Shown here one piece after another: positions 23,813 through 33,650 of a DNA stretch of 64,000 nucleotides. The notes under the pieces were generated by a model. It was not told the DNA's origin and searched no databases. It saw nothing but the letters and a program-made list of their open reading frames with translations. A program made the translations under genes and the position numbers. Location of the stretch: NCBI RefSeq assembly GCF_023898315.1, contig NC_064616.1, positions 708,813,389 to 708,877,388 on the forward strand. Direction: 5' to 3'. Origin of the DNA: Schistocerca nitens (Eukaryota > Arthropoda > Insecta > Orthoptera > Acrididae). Position 1 is the first letter of the stretch; each line of letters starts with the position of its first letter.

Positions 23813-25050
23813 AAAATTCTTAAAATATACTAAATGAAGTCATTGCACTGAGCATTCCACAAGACGAGGCATTATGGTACCTTCTGTTTCTTCTCAGAAG
23901 ATGTAGCAATCATCTGTATAATCTTATACACATCTAGCACACATGTAAAAAAGAAAAGAGAGACAAAAATAACCTTCAAATTACATACACACAACAATAA
24001 GATAACTAATATTAAGGCTATAATGGAAGATTAATTAAATTTCTTAGAATATAAGAACTAAGTCCCAAAAAGCTCTATCTCGAGCCTTTCTTGCTTATTT
24101 TGTTTTGTGTGTTTCTTAATTATCTGCCTAATTCATTGTAATGTTAAACAATGATGCATCCTGATGACACAGCTAATATCACATTACATGATTATGTGTA
24201 CATTGTGAAACAAATTAATCATATATTATGATAAGTGTTACATGATAATAAGCTGACATTACATTTCAGTAAAACTGAACACATTTGATTTCTCATTCAA
24301 CATCTTGACAAAGGACAATCTGTAGAATTCTTGGGACTTTATCTTGACAGAAAATTATGATAGATCACACAGACATAAAAGCTCCCAGTAGGCCTAAATT
24401 GGCAGTGGTATTTTGGACTACTTAGTGCAGACAAGTTTTATAGAGCCATACAGTCTTGATCTTCTACCATTGAATGTACTGGTAATATTTTGTTGCATTT
24501 TTATGCTAGCATTTGAGAACTTTTCTATAATACAAATACAAACTACACACTGAGTACCTGGCGATACTCTTATACAAGTTGCACTTGGAAAAAATGTTTA
24601 TGATAATCATTTATTTGGAATGAATATATCTCCAAATTCATTGGTAGAATAGGAAAACTGTCTTCACAAACTGCCATAATCTTATTTTGAAAATGAATTC
24701 CTGAGTTGAAAATGTTGATGTAAGCAGATTTTATCCTTGTGTCTTGTCTTGTGCTTGTGGATATGTACTGCTTTCATAAGAAGTATAGTTCTTTAGAGCA
24801 AAGCATATAAAAGAAAATGTGTATTGGGAAGCAGAGGTAGTTATTCACAGCTGCTTAAACAATTTGTCAAATGGAGTTCTTGAACTTAATGTACAAATTA
24901 GTCTAGTCATTCTTTTTTCATCAAAGAAGATGTTTTGCAAAAGAGGAGATTTCTCCCAGGAAATAATTCAACTACACCTAATAGAGTATACATGAACAAA
25001 AGAGACAGCCTTTGTGTCTTTCTGTTGTCCTATGTGAGAAAATATTATTA
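23813..25050. other. mostly unassigned AT-rich sequence, with a faint LINE-like trace
   Basis: At about 24305-24365 the plus strand reads VEFLGLYLDRKLW, resembling the thumb-domain motif FLGxxLDxKLxW of LINE reverse transcriptases. No other part of a LINE could be followed with confidence. The rest shows nothing I recognise. Confidence 0.35.
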
Positions 25051-25051
25051 C

Positions 25052-25164
25052 CGAGTGAGGTGGCGCAGTGGTAAGCACACTGGACTTGTATTCAGAAGGA
25101 TGATGGTCCAAACCTGTGTCCGGCCATCCTGATTTAGGTTTTCCATGATTTCCCTAAATTGCTT
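25052..25164 (+). mobile_element. tRNA-derived SINE, family C, left part (split by a LINE)
   Basis: It has an A box in GTGGCGCAGTGGTAAGCAC and a B-box-like GGTCCAAACC, followed by CATCCTGATTTAGGTTTTCC. It matches the uninterrupted copy at 50896-51126. The rest of the SINE resumes at 28986, so the LINE 25165-28977 landed inside it. Confidence 0.85.
25157..25164. repeat. target-site duplication, left copy (AATTGCTT)
   Basis: Matches AACTGCTT at 28978-28985 with one difference and flanks the LINE. Confidence 0.7.
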
Positions 25165-26126
25165 TATTTATTTATTTATTTGTGTTCTGTAGATCTGGTA
25201 TACAAAGGAATTGCATGGATATGGAACAGGTCATAATATAAATTAACACAGTAGCCTACTTGTATATGCTAACAAAAAGTAAATTGCAATTGGTGTATAA
25301 GAAACAAAGTATGTTAATAGTTACAGGCTTAAGCATTTTCTATGGTAAAGCAGAGATATAAAATGATAAAATAATAAATTACAATTTTCCATATTACAAA
25401 CTATACATTAGCAAGAATTTGATAGTGCCAATTGCCTGAACATGAAGTCCCATACTGGTGTAAGATGTATTAAGTTACAAAGTGGCAGTAGCAAATATTA
25501 CAAGTAAAGTATTACATCTAAGTTACAAAGTTACATTCAAGAATTGATTAAGAGAGTTAAATGCTTTTTCCAGAAGATATTCCTTCAAATTACTCTTAAA
25601 TTTTGGCATTTCATTGGTAAGATTTTTTATGCCAGACAGGAGTGCATTAAACACCTTTATGCTTGAGTAGTATACTCCCTTTTGTATCAGACTCAGGTTT
25701 TTTCTGTCAACATGAAAGTCATGTTTTGTTCTTGTGTCATAGTCATGAGAAGAAGTATTGGTTTTGTACATGTGAAGGTTCTTAAAAAAAAAGCGCATAA
25801 GGGATAAGATATACTGTGAGGTCATTGTTAATATTTTGTGTGTTTTAAAAAGATTCCTGCATGAATGATTCGTGTTAACTCCACTTATAATTCGAATTGC
25901 TCTTTTCTGAGTTACAAATACTTTATTTGCCATTGGTTGGCTACCCCAGAATATTAAGCCATAGGATAACAATGAATGGAAATAGCCAAAATAAGCAGCC
26001 TTAACAGCATCACTATTAGCAGTTGTTGCTATAATACATAGAGCATAAGTTTCTGAACTAAGTCTTTTTCTCAAGTCCAAAATATTTATTGTCAATATGG
26101 AGGCCTAAAAATTTTGTTGAATAAAC

Positions 26127-26768
26127 TTAATGTATATCTTGATCATTACAGCTTAGACTTATGTCATCCTGAGCTTTGTGAGACCCATGGAAATGTATGA
26201 ACTGGGTTTTTTTTAGATTTAAAGTTAGTAGGCCATTGCATCTGAACCACTTATGGAGGTCATGGAACACCAAGTTGGCAGATGATGCAATATCATTTTC
26301 AGGTGTTTTTTCAATTACAACAGATGTATCATCAGCAAAAAGAGTAAATTTGATGGTAGCCTTAGAACCATTAATAAAAATAAGAAAGAGCAAAGGGCCA
26401 AGCACCGAACCTTGCGGCATGCCTACACTAACTGTTCCCCAGCCAGATGAAGCTATTGAGCCATCTTCATGATTCAGCAATACCCTCTGCTTTCTGTCAG
26501 TCAGGTATGATCTGAGCCACCTTCCCACTGAGTCAGTTAAACCATAATAGGCTGCTTTTGAAAGGAGGATTTTATGGCTTACACAGTCAAAGGGCTTGGT
26601 TAAGTCGCAAAAAATACCAACTGAAGCCAATTTATTGTTCAGTGCTTCTAGAACATTATTAGAAAAGGAGAATATGGCATCATCAGTTGACAGGCCTGAT
26701 TGGAAACCAAATTGGCATTGACTAAGAGCCTTGTGGAAATTCAAGTGTTCCACAATTCTCCTATGCAT
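26127..26768 (-). pseudogene. LINE reverse transcriptase core
   Basis: A 213-codon frame holds RT motifs in order: QFGFQSG, IFCDLTKPFDCV (family DLSKAFD), GMPQGSVLGPLLFLIFIN and LFADDTSV, with catalytic FADD intact near 26325. It continues into WFRCNGLLTLNLKKTQFI. The N-terminal fingers and thumb lie in other frames. Confidence 0.8.
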
Positions 26769-27237
26769 CAGTTTCTTGAGAACTTTGGGGAAGCATGTTA
26801 AAAGGGATATAGGGTGGTAGTTAGAAGCATCAGTTTTTCCCCCTTCTTGAACAGTGGTTTCACATCAGCATACTTCATTCTATCAGGGACCTTAGTGGAG
26901 ATATTATCAAAGCCAGATGACATTTTGGTATGCATTAATTTTGCACAGACCAGATCCTTTCAGAAGGTCCATAGCCTCGTTGACTGAACCCCTAGGGCCA
27001 GTTTTCTGAGAAGCTGTTAGAAAGTGCTCATTTAAGACTGTTGCAACTGCATTCGTTTCTTTAATTAAATTACCGCACTGTCTTATTTCTATGCTGGATA
27101 CACTCTCCTCTTTTTTTTCCCAGATCCCTTTTGACGACATCCCAGATGATTTTTACTTTGTTGTTAGAGTTCTCTATTTCACTTTTAATATGTAAGGTTT
27201 TGGAGCACTTTATAATTCTTTTTAGGATTTTACCATA

Positions 27238-28242
27238 TCATCTGTAGTGTTCTTTTATTGCAGGATCTTCAGAACATCTTTGTGACATATATAACCATTT
27301 TTTTGTATTACATGAAATTTTTATCCCTTTTGTAATCCAGGGTTTGATTTTGCAATTATGTGGGTTAATTTTAATAGTTTTCTTGTGAAATATTGCTTCC
27401 AAGAGGGACATGAATTCATCTGTGAATAGGTTGAATTTAATATTAACATTTCTTTCTTTGTATATTGGGCTCCAGTCAGTCTGCTGCAAGAGCTGATTTA
27501 AATTTTCTAAAGTGTCCACATTGATTGTTCTGAAGGACCTAAAAACTGGTTTGTATTTTTTAATTCCAGAACATAAGTCATTAAGAGTTAGCAACTGCCT
27601 ATCATGGTCTGACAGACCATTAAGAATTTGACATACAGTACTAAGACTACTACTAAACTTATCAATAAAGATGTTGTCAATAAGGCTTACACTGGTATCT
27701 GTCACTCGGGTAGGAAACTGAACTATTGGAGTTAAATTAAAGGTTTCCAATAAATGTTCCAATTCTCTTCTACTGGTGTTGCCTGTAAGGAAGTTTATAT
27801 TAAAGTCACCCATAATGACTAACTGCTTAGCCTTTGAATATATTTTTACCAAAACTGATTCAAGTTGTTTTAAGAAAATACAGATTTTCCCTGCAGGAGC
27901 CCTATAAATTGTTACCACTATAAAAGACTTATTATCAGCAAAAATTTCAGCTCCACATGCTTCAAAATTAAAATCTTCACAATACATACTTAAGTCAAGT
28001 GATTTATGAGGTATACCCTCTTTGACATAAATTACAGATACACCTTTCTCTCTGTTTGATCTACAGTAACTGTCAGCTAAAACATAACCTTCCAGATGGG
28101 GCATCAGCATGGCAGACCTTACATGGTGTTCTGTAAAGTACAATATATGAGGTTGGTTTTCATTTAAAATGAGACCCAAAAGCTCCAATTTTCCTCTAAG
28201 GCTCATGATATATTGGTGGAATATACATAATTTATCTTTCAA
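27238..28242 (-). pseudogene. LINE endonuclease domain (APE type)
   Basis: This 334-codon open frame is the longest part of the LINE at 25165-28977. Visible blocks are the TEHH block (family TETW or TEHH; catalytic Glu), IVVTIYRAPAG, GDFNINF (Asp/Asn) and SDHDRQ (catalytic Asp-His). It would nick target DNA to prime reverse transcription. The frame ends at 27238 where the linker to the RT begins, so it is separated from the RT by frame breaks. Confidence 0.8.
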
Positions 28243-28977
28243 TACAGATTTAAAGTTGCAGTTTATGGTTGTTAAAATTAGAATCTCTCAATACATCAGG
28301 ATTGATACTTGATTTACTGTCTGGTTCTCTGTTACAGGGCCTGCTTGTGCACACATTACTTACGATTTGACTTGTGCTTTCCTCTGTTTCTTGATGCAGC
28401 ACTGATCTCATAAAAAATAGTCTTTGAACAGGAGGTCTTCTACTTCTATGGCTTTTTCTTGGATATGTGGAAGCATTCATTTCAGTGGACCATAGAAGCT
28501 TTGAAAAAAGTTTCTCATTGTTCATCTCTTCTTTTGTTGCTCCTTCAGGTGATGCTGGAGATGGGACATTGGAGACTGTGGTTGTGTCCTGTTGAGATGT
28601 TGATGGTGGGGCACAGGAGTCTTCTATTGGTGCTGCTATTGCTATAGTTTCTTCTTCTACAGAAGTTGTGGAGGCTGATGCTTCTGTCATTGGTGATGCT
28701 GGCATAACAACTGACTCTGGTAATAGTAGTTGTGATGTTTGTTGGGGTGACAATAATGCTTCTTCTGAAATTGCTGTTGTTTCTAGAGAAGGTAATGTTG
28801 CTGTTGGTGTTGGTGACATCTGTGTTTTATAAGTAGATAGTGTCGGTTTTGCTGCTACAGTTGGTAAGGTTTGATGAGCTATTGTTTGTGGCTGGCAAGC
28901 TAAATGTGATTGTCCTGCTATCAGCACATTATTAATATTACTTCTGTGAGCTGCAACCAACAATTCCATAGTTTTAT

Positions 28978-28985
28978 AACTGCTT
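28978..28985. repeat. target-site duplication, right copy (AACTGCTT)
   Basis: Pairs with 25157-25164. Confidence 0.7.
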
Positions 28986-29056
28986 CAGGCAAATGGTTCC
29001 TTTGGAATGGCATGGCCGACTTCCTCCCCCTTCCTTCCCTAGTCTGATGGGACCGA
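28986..29056 (+). mobile_element. tRNA-derived SINE, family C, right part
   Basis: Continues the SINE begun at 25052: CAGGCAAATGGTTCCTTTGG, then a C/T-rich CCTTCCCTAGTC segment. The equivalent uninterrupted sequence is at 51013-51080. Confidence 0.8.
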
Positions 29057-29300
29057 TTAGCAGACAAGTTCAAGCTCTTCATGATTCCATGTATGTGATA
29101 TTCCCAGTTTAGTTTGTACTGTAAGTGAAGACCCAGGAATGCAGTACAACTCACTTTCTGTGTATCACTATAAATTCCTTTCCAACTTTATGATCTGAAT
29201 GAACATGAATGAAATTGTGTTTAAGTTGGCTCAAAGTAAGTTGATGGGTCATGATAGATAATACTGATATAATGGATACTCCTAATTTGCTGTCAGCCAC
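29057..29300 (-). mobile_element. decayed LINE fragment (reverse transcriptase thumb)
   Basis: The minus strand reads VSCTAFLGLHLQYKLNWEYHIHG near 29155-29085, matching the FLGxxLDxxLxWxxHI motif of LINE reverse transcriptases. Upstream sequence up to about 29300 is weakly compatible with the palm-to-thumb linker. The SINE of family C probably inserted next to or into this fragment. Confidence 0.45.
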
Positions 29301-30040
29301 ATCCAGAATTGTTTTTTGCTATATGTTTGGGAGACAGGAATCTGGCAAGTTATCTAATGAGCCACTGATACTATAGGTCTGGACCTTCCTAATATCAGTT
29401 GGTGTATTTTGTAGAAAATCAATGGTTGTGAGTTATCAGTGTGCATTCTACAAATTAAGACAGTAATACTTTGTTCAAGTAGAAAAACTCTCCTCAACTT
29501 CAGCGTAGGTACATACTGATTAGTGCAATATTTCCACCTTTAATTGAACACTGACCAGGTACTTCTATAAAACTGTTCAAAAGTTTATGATCATGATGTA
29601 AACACAGCTCTGATGAAGTCTGCTGCTGTGACATAATACTGTGATCCATGCTTATTATAACTCTCATGTCACTTTGCAGTTAGTTTCCCACTTGAGGAGC
29701 AGTGTATATTGTCTGCATTTATCATAAATTTTCACTGTTAGTGAGTGTAGCCTTGACAAAACAAGGTACTGAGTAGCTTCAGGGAACCAGAAAATTTTAT
29801 CCCAGATTTTTCTCTTATTATAACATGGATGTTTATAATTCAACTTTCACTACTTGAGTCAGGGCAGACTGTATGGGTGCCCAACTTTATAGAAATTAAG
29901 TTTAGACTGTATCCTGCAGGATCTGCATTGTTAGTAGTGTTAGTGTTTTGACTTGGCATTAGGTACTGGTACAGTGACATAGGGTTAAAACACAAGCATG
30001 AATATGCATTATAGTTGTAGACACTAAACAAGGCTCTGGA
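29301..30040. other. unassigned AT-rich sequence
   Basis: No supported coding frame, terminal repeat or SINE was found. Confidence 0.4.
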
Positions 30041-30044
30041 CAAC

Positions 30045-30320
30045 GTGAGCAAGGATTTACTCAAAAAGCTGCTTCATCAAAACAACAGCAATAGTGCTGT
30101 TGCTCTTTTCAAGTATCGATGCATTAAAGGAATATGGAGAGGTTCACTTTCTAGATTGGAGTTAAACACAATTTGGAATTTCAGGTTAACTGGCAGTTTT
30201 GGAATTGCTTGTGTGAGAGGCCAATGTTCATTTGTGCCACAAATTGTTGAAGAAGTTACTGTTGTGATGGTTGAGAATGCTGGGCCCTCTCAAGTGGTGA
30301 AAGTTCAATTATAACTGCCC
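30045..30320 (+). pseudogene. HTH (DUF4817-like) transposase N-terminal fragment
   Basis: The 89-codon frame has NSNSAVALFKYRCIKGIWRG, LELNTIWNFRLTGSFG and a CVRGQ segment (family GRGRK). This resembles the N-terminal helix-turn-helix found in mariner-like and related insect transposases, in which an RGPMS..L..MI.KFE.TGS.G.. pattern is followed by a GRGRK. The frame then runs on through VVEEVTVVMVENAGPSQV, also family-like. No catalytic domain follows. I call it a fragment with moderate confidence. Confidence 0.5.
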
Positions 30321-30556
30321 TGTACTTAGTTACTGGGACACAGTGATATGCACCAGGGATGTCATCATCCAGGCACTCCAGCTGTGGATCTGCTGCCTGC
30401 AGTTCCACAGCTCCAGTCCCGATCAGCCAATGCTATCTTCATTCGCTACTGTACTGTTCAGTGGTAAGTGTATAGGGAAGTTCTAATCAGAGACAGAAAT
30501 GAGTAACAGTTAAACACAACAATACTGCTAAACATTTTAGATAAAATAGTGACCTC

Positions 30557-31606
30557 ATTTTTCCCGCGGGCATGCAGCTTTACTGTGTGGTTAATTGATG
30601 ATGGCATCCTCTTGGTAAAATATTCCAGAGGTAAAATAGTCCCCCATTTGGATCTCTTGTCAGAGACTATTCAGGAGGACATTGTTACCGAGAGAAAGAA
30701 AACTGGTATTCTACTGATCAGAGTGTGGAATGTCAGATCCCTTAATCGGTCAGGTATGTTAGAAAATTTAAAAAGGGAAATGGATTGGTTAAAGTTAGAT
30801 GTAGTGGGAATTAGTGAAGTTAAGTGGCAGGAGGAACAAGACTTCTGGTCAGGTGAATACAGGGTTATAAATACAAAATCAAATAGGGGTAATGCAGGAG
30901 TAGGTTTAATAATGAATAAAAAAATAGAACTGGATAAGCTACTACCAACAGCATAGTGAACACATTATTGTAGCCAAGATAAACACAAAGCCTACTCCTA
31001 CCACAGTAGTACAAGTTTATATGCCAACTAGTTCCACAGATGATGAAGAGATTGAAGAAATGTATGAGGTGATAAAAGAAAGTATTCAGATAGTTAAGGG
31101 AGACAAAAATTTAATAGTCATGGAGGACTGGGGTTCGATAGTAGGAAGAGGAAGAAAAGGACAAGTGGTAGGTGAATATGGACTGGGGGTAAGGAGTGAA
31201 AGAGGAAGCTGCCTGGGTAGAATTTTGCGCAGAGCATAATTGGTTGAAGAATCATGAAAGAAGGTTGTATACGTGGAAGAGGCCTGGAGACACTGGAAGA
31301 TTTCAGATAGGTTATATAATGGTAAGCCAGAGATTTTGCAACCAGGTTTTAAATTGTAAGACATTTCCAATGGCAGATGTGGACTCTGACCACAATCTAT
31401 TGGTTATGAACTCAATATTAAAACTGAAGAAAGTGCAAAAAGGTGGGAATTTAAGGGTATGGGACTTGGTTAAACTGACAGAACCAGAGGTTGTAGAGAG
31501 TTTCTGGGAGAGCATACATATTGCCTACAGGAAAATTAAAGAGACCTTTGGAGAAAAGAAGACCACTTGTATGAATATCAAGAGCTGTGATGGAAACCCA
31601 GTAGTG
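30557..31606 (+). pseudogene. RTE-like LINE, 5' region and endonuclease
   Basis: Frames 30549-30956, 31021-31239 and 31196-31621 together cover an APE-type endonuclease: TGILLIRVWNVRSLNRSG at the start, VVGISEVKWQEEQDFWSG (Glu block), VVQVYMPTSSTDDEEIEEMY, MEDWGSIVG (family GDWNS), and ADVDSDHNLLVMN (Asp-His block). At least three frame breaks separate them. The 5' untranslated part (about 30557-30700) matches the complement of 53970-54140. Confidence 0.85.
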
Positions 31607-31983
31607 TCAGTGTCGTCCTAACTGCCGTCTGCTTCACGGCGAGCTACCTTAATTTAAGTATTAACTGTATTTTTCTTACTTGTCACTTCTTCTTCAGCGT
31701 GGTTTTGCTTTTAGGAAGCTTTAATTTGCGAGTGCTACTACTAGTGTTACACAGATTTCGTGTTTGTTTTGAATACAGTCAGAGAGAGTCCCTTTAGTCA
31801 ACCATAGTGCCAGTAGTGCTAGTGTTTGTTTTCAATACAGTCCAGAGACAGGTAGTGCTATTTTCCTTGTTTTCTACAAGAAGTGGCTAGCAACCACAGT
31901 TTAGTCAACAATCAGCTGCCTTTAGTGAATTAGCAGTCTAGTTAAAAGTTGATTAACTCTCTACAGTAAATTGATTTCTCAGG

Positions 31984-32913
31984 ATGGATAGGATGTGTGA
32001 CTGCTGTGTACGGACGCAGGAGGAGCTGGCCACTGTTCGCGAACAGCTGAACGTGTTGATGGCCGCAGTCAGCCGTCTTCAGGCTGCTGCCTCGGAGTGT
32101 AGAGGCAGTGGGGAGTCTGGTGCGTCGCATGGTACACCCCAGATGTTACATGCTTCACCCACTGTCCCTGCTGTCGAGACATCTTCGCGGGTACCGGGCG
32201 CGGTTGGGCCACCCTCTCCCCAAGGGGAGTGGCGGGTTCAGCGGCGTTCGCGGTGCACGGGGTGGAAGGTCAATGTGGAGGCTGGCCGTGTGGCATCGCC
32301 CGCTCTGCCTGTGAGTGGACATGTGCCGCTCCTTCAGCTAGGTCCGAGCAGGCACACGGGGGGGAGGGGTTTATTAGTTATTGGGAGCTCCAACGTTAGG
32401 CGGGTGATGGAACCCCTTAGGGAAATAACGGAAAGGTCGGGGAAGAAGGCCAGTGTTCACTCTGTCTGCTTGCCAGGGGGTCTCATCCGAGATGTGGAGG
32501 AGGCCCTGCCGGCGGCGATAGAGAGCACTGGGTGCACCCGACTGCAAATTGTTGCTCATGTTGGCACCAATGACTCCTGCCGTTTGGATTCAGAGATCAT
32601 CCTCAGTTCGTACAGGTGGTTGGCGGAATTGGTGAAGGCAGAAAGCCTCGCTCGCAGGGTGGAATCAGAGCTAACTATTTGTAGTATCGTTCCCAGAACT
32701 GATTGCGGTCCTCTGGTTTGGAGCCGAGTGGAAGGCTTAAACCAGAGGCTCAGACAATTCTGTGGAGATCTGGGGTGCAAATTTCTCGACCTCCGCTATC
32801 GCGTGGAGAAATGTAGGGTCCCCCTGAATAGGTCAGGCATGCACTACACACCGGAAGCAGCTACAAGGGTAGCGGAGTACTTGTGGAGTGCACATGTGAG
32901 TTTTTTAGGTTAG
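31984..32913 (+). CDS. LINE ORF1 protein with SGNH/GDSL esterase-like domain
   Basis: A 309-codon open frame with no break. The N-terminus (residues 1-45) has CDCC and a heptad-like segment ELATVREQLNVLMAAVSRLQ, likely a coiled coil. After a Gly/Pro/Ser-rich linker, residues about 125-300 carry esterase blocks: LLVIGSSNVRRV (nucleophile Ser), HVGTNDSC (G-x-N-D block) and SGMHYTPEAATRVAEYLW (catalytic His). Esterase-type ORF1 proteins are known in the CR1/L2 group; they are cytoplasmic RNA-binding or lipid-associating partners of the ORF2 protein. The start ATG follows a long leader and gives the full coiled coil. ORF2 begins about 75 bp after the stop. Expression of this copy is not demonstrated. 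Confidence 0.8.
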   Translation: MDRMCDCCVRTQEELATVREQLNVLMAAVSRLQAAASECRGSGESGASHGTPQMLHASPTVPAVETSSRVPGAVGPPSPQGEWRVQRRSRCTGWKVNVEAGRVASPALPVSGHVPLLQLGPSRHTGGRGLLVIGSSNVRRVMEPLREITERSGKKASVHSVCLPGGLIRDVEEALPAAIESTGCTRLQIVAHVGTNDSCRLDSEIILSSYRWLAELVKAESLARRVESELTICSIVPRTDCGPLVWSRVEGLNQRLRQFCGDLGCKFLDLRYRVEKCRVPLNRSGMHYTPEAATRVAEYLWSAHVSFLG

Positions 32914-32989
32914 AGAATTCCCTCCCTAGGCCCGACAAGACGCCTCCTGAGACGCGGCAAGGTAGGATAGGCAAAATGCAACAGGGAAT

Positions 32990-33650
32990 AACAATATTAA
33001 TGCACTAATAGTAAACTGCAGGAGCATCTATAGAAAGGTCCTAGAACTGCTCTCATTAATAAATGGTCACAACGCCCATATAGTACTAGGGACAGAAAGT
33101 TGGCTGAAACCAGACGTAAACAGTAATGAAATCCTAAACTCAGATTGGAATGTATACCACAGAGACACGCTGGACAGTGAAGGGAGAGGTGTGTTTATAA
33201 CGATAAGAAGTGCAATAGTATCGAAGGAAATTGACGGAGATCCGAAATGTGAAATAATTTGGGTGAAGGTCACTGTTAGAGCAGGCTCAGACATGGTAAT
33301 TGGATGTCTCTATAGGCCCCCTGGCTCAGCAGCTGTTGTGGCTGAGCACCTGAAGGATAATTTGGATAATATTTCGAGTAGATTTCCCCACCATGTTATA
33401 GTTCTGGGTGGAGATTTTAATTTGCTGGATATAGACTGGGAGACTCAAATGTTCATAACGGGTGGCAGGGACAAAGAATCCAGTGAAATTTTTTTTAAGT
33501 GCTTTATCTGAAAACTACCTAGAGCAGTTAAACAGAGAACCGACTCGTGGCGATAACATATTAGACCTTCTGGTGACAAACAGACCCGAACTATTTGAAA
33601 CAACGCAGAACAGGGAATCAGCGATCATAAAGCGGTTACTGCATCGATGA
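32990..33650 (+). pseudogene. CR1-like LINE ORF2, endonuclease part
   Basis: The frame from about 32990 reads NALIVNCRSIYRKVLELLSL, then VLGTESWLKPDVNSNEI (catalytic Glu block), GCLYRPPGS, VIVLGGDFNLLDIDW (Asp/Asn block). A shift in a run of T at about 33489-33496 moves the sequence to the frame 33462-33650 (LSENYLEQLNREPTRGDNILDLLVTN), and a second shift precedes the ISDHKAV block near 33622. The family-type D-x-H is therefore present but out of frame. Confidence 0.85.

Larger units (their letters stand above)
25165..28977 (-). mobile_element. CR1/L2/jockey-group LINE, minus strand, about 3.8 kb
   Basis: On the minus strand it contains: a Ser/Thr/Pro-rich region (28969-28250), probably the end of ORF1 or a linker; an endonuclease (28242-27238) with HILYFTEHH, VIMGDFNINFL and SDHDRQL motifs of the APE type; a reverse transcriptase (26768-26127) with CQFGFQSGLSTDDAI, GMPQGSVLGPLLFLIFIN and FTLFADDTSVV; and a C-terminal part (26095-25523). 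The 3' end is an AAATAAATAAATAA tail near 25165-25185. ORF2 is split by several stops and shifts. The clade assignment is uncertain; it differs from the RTE-like and TGTAGA-tailed LINEs of this window. Confidence 0.85.
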
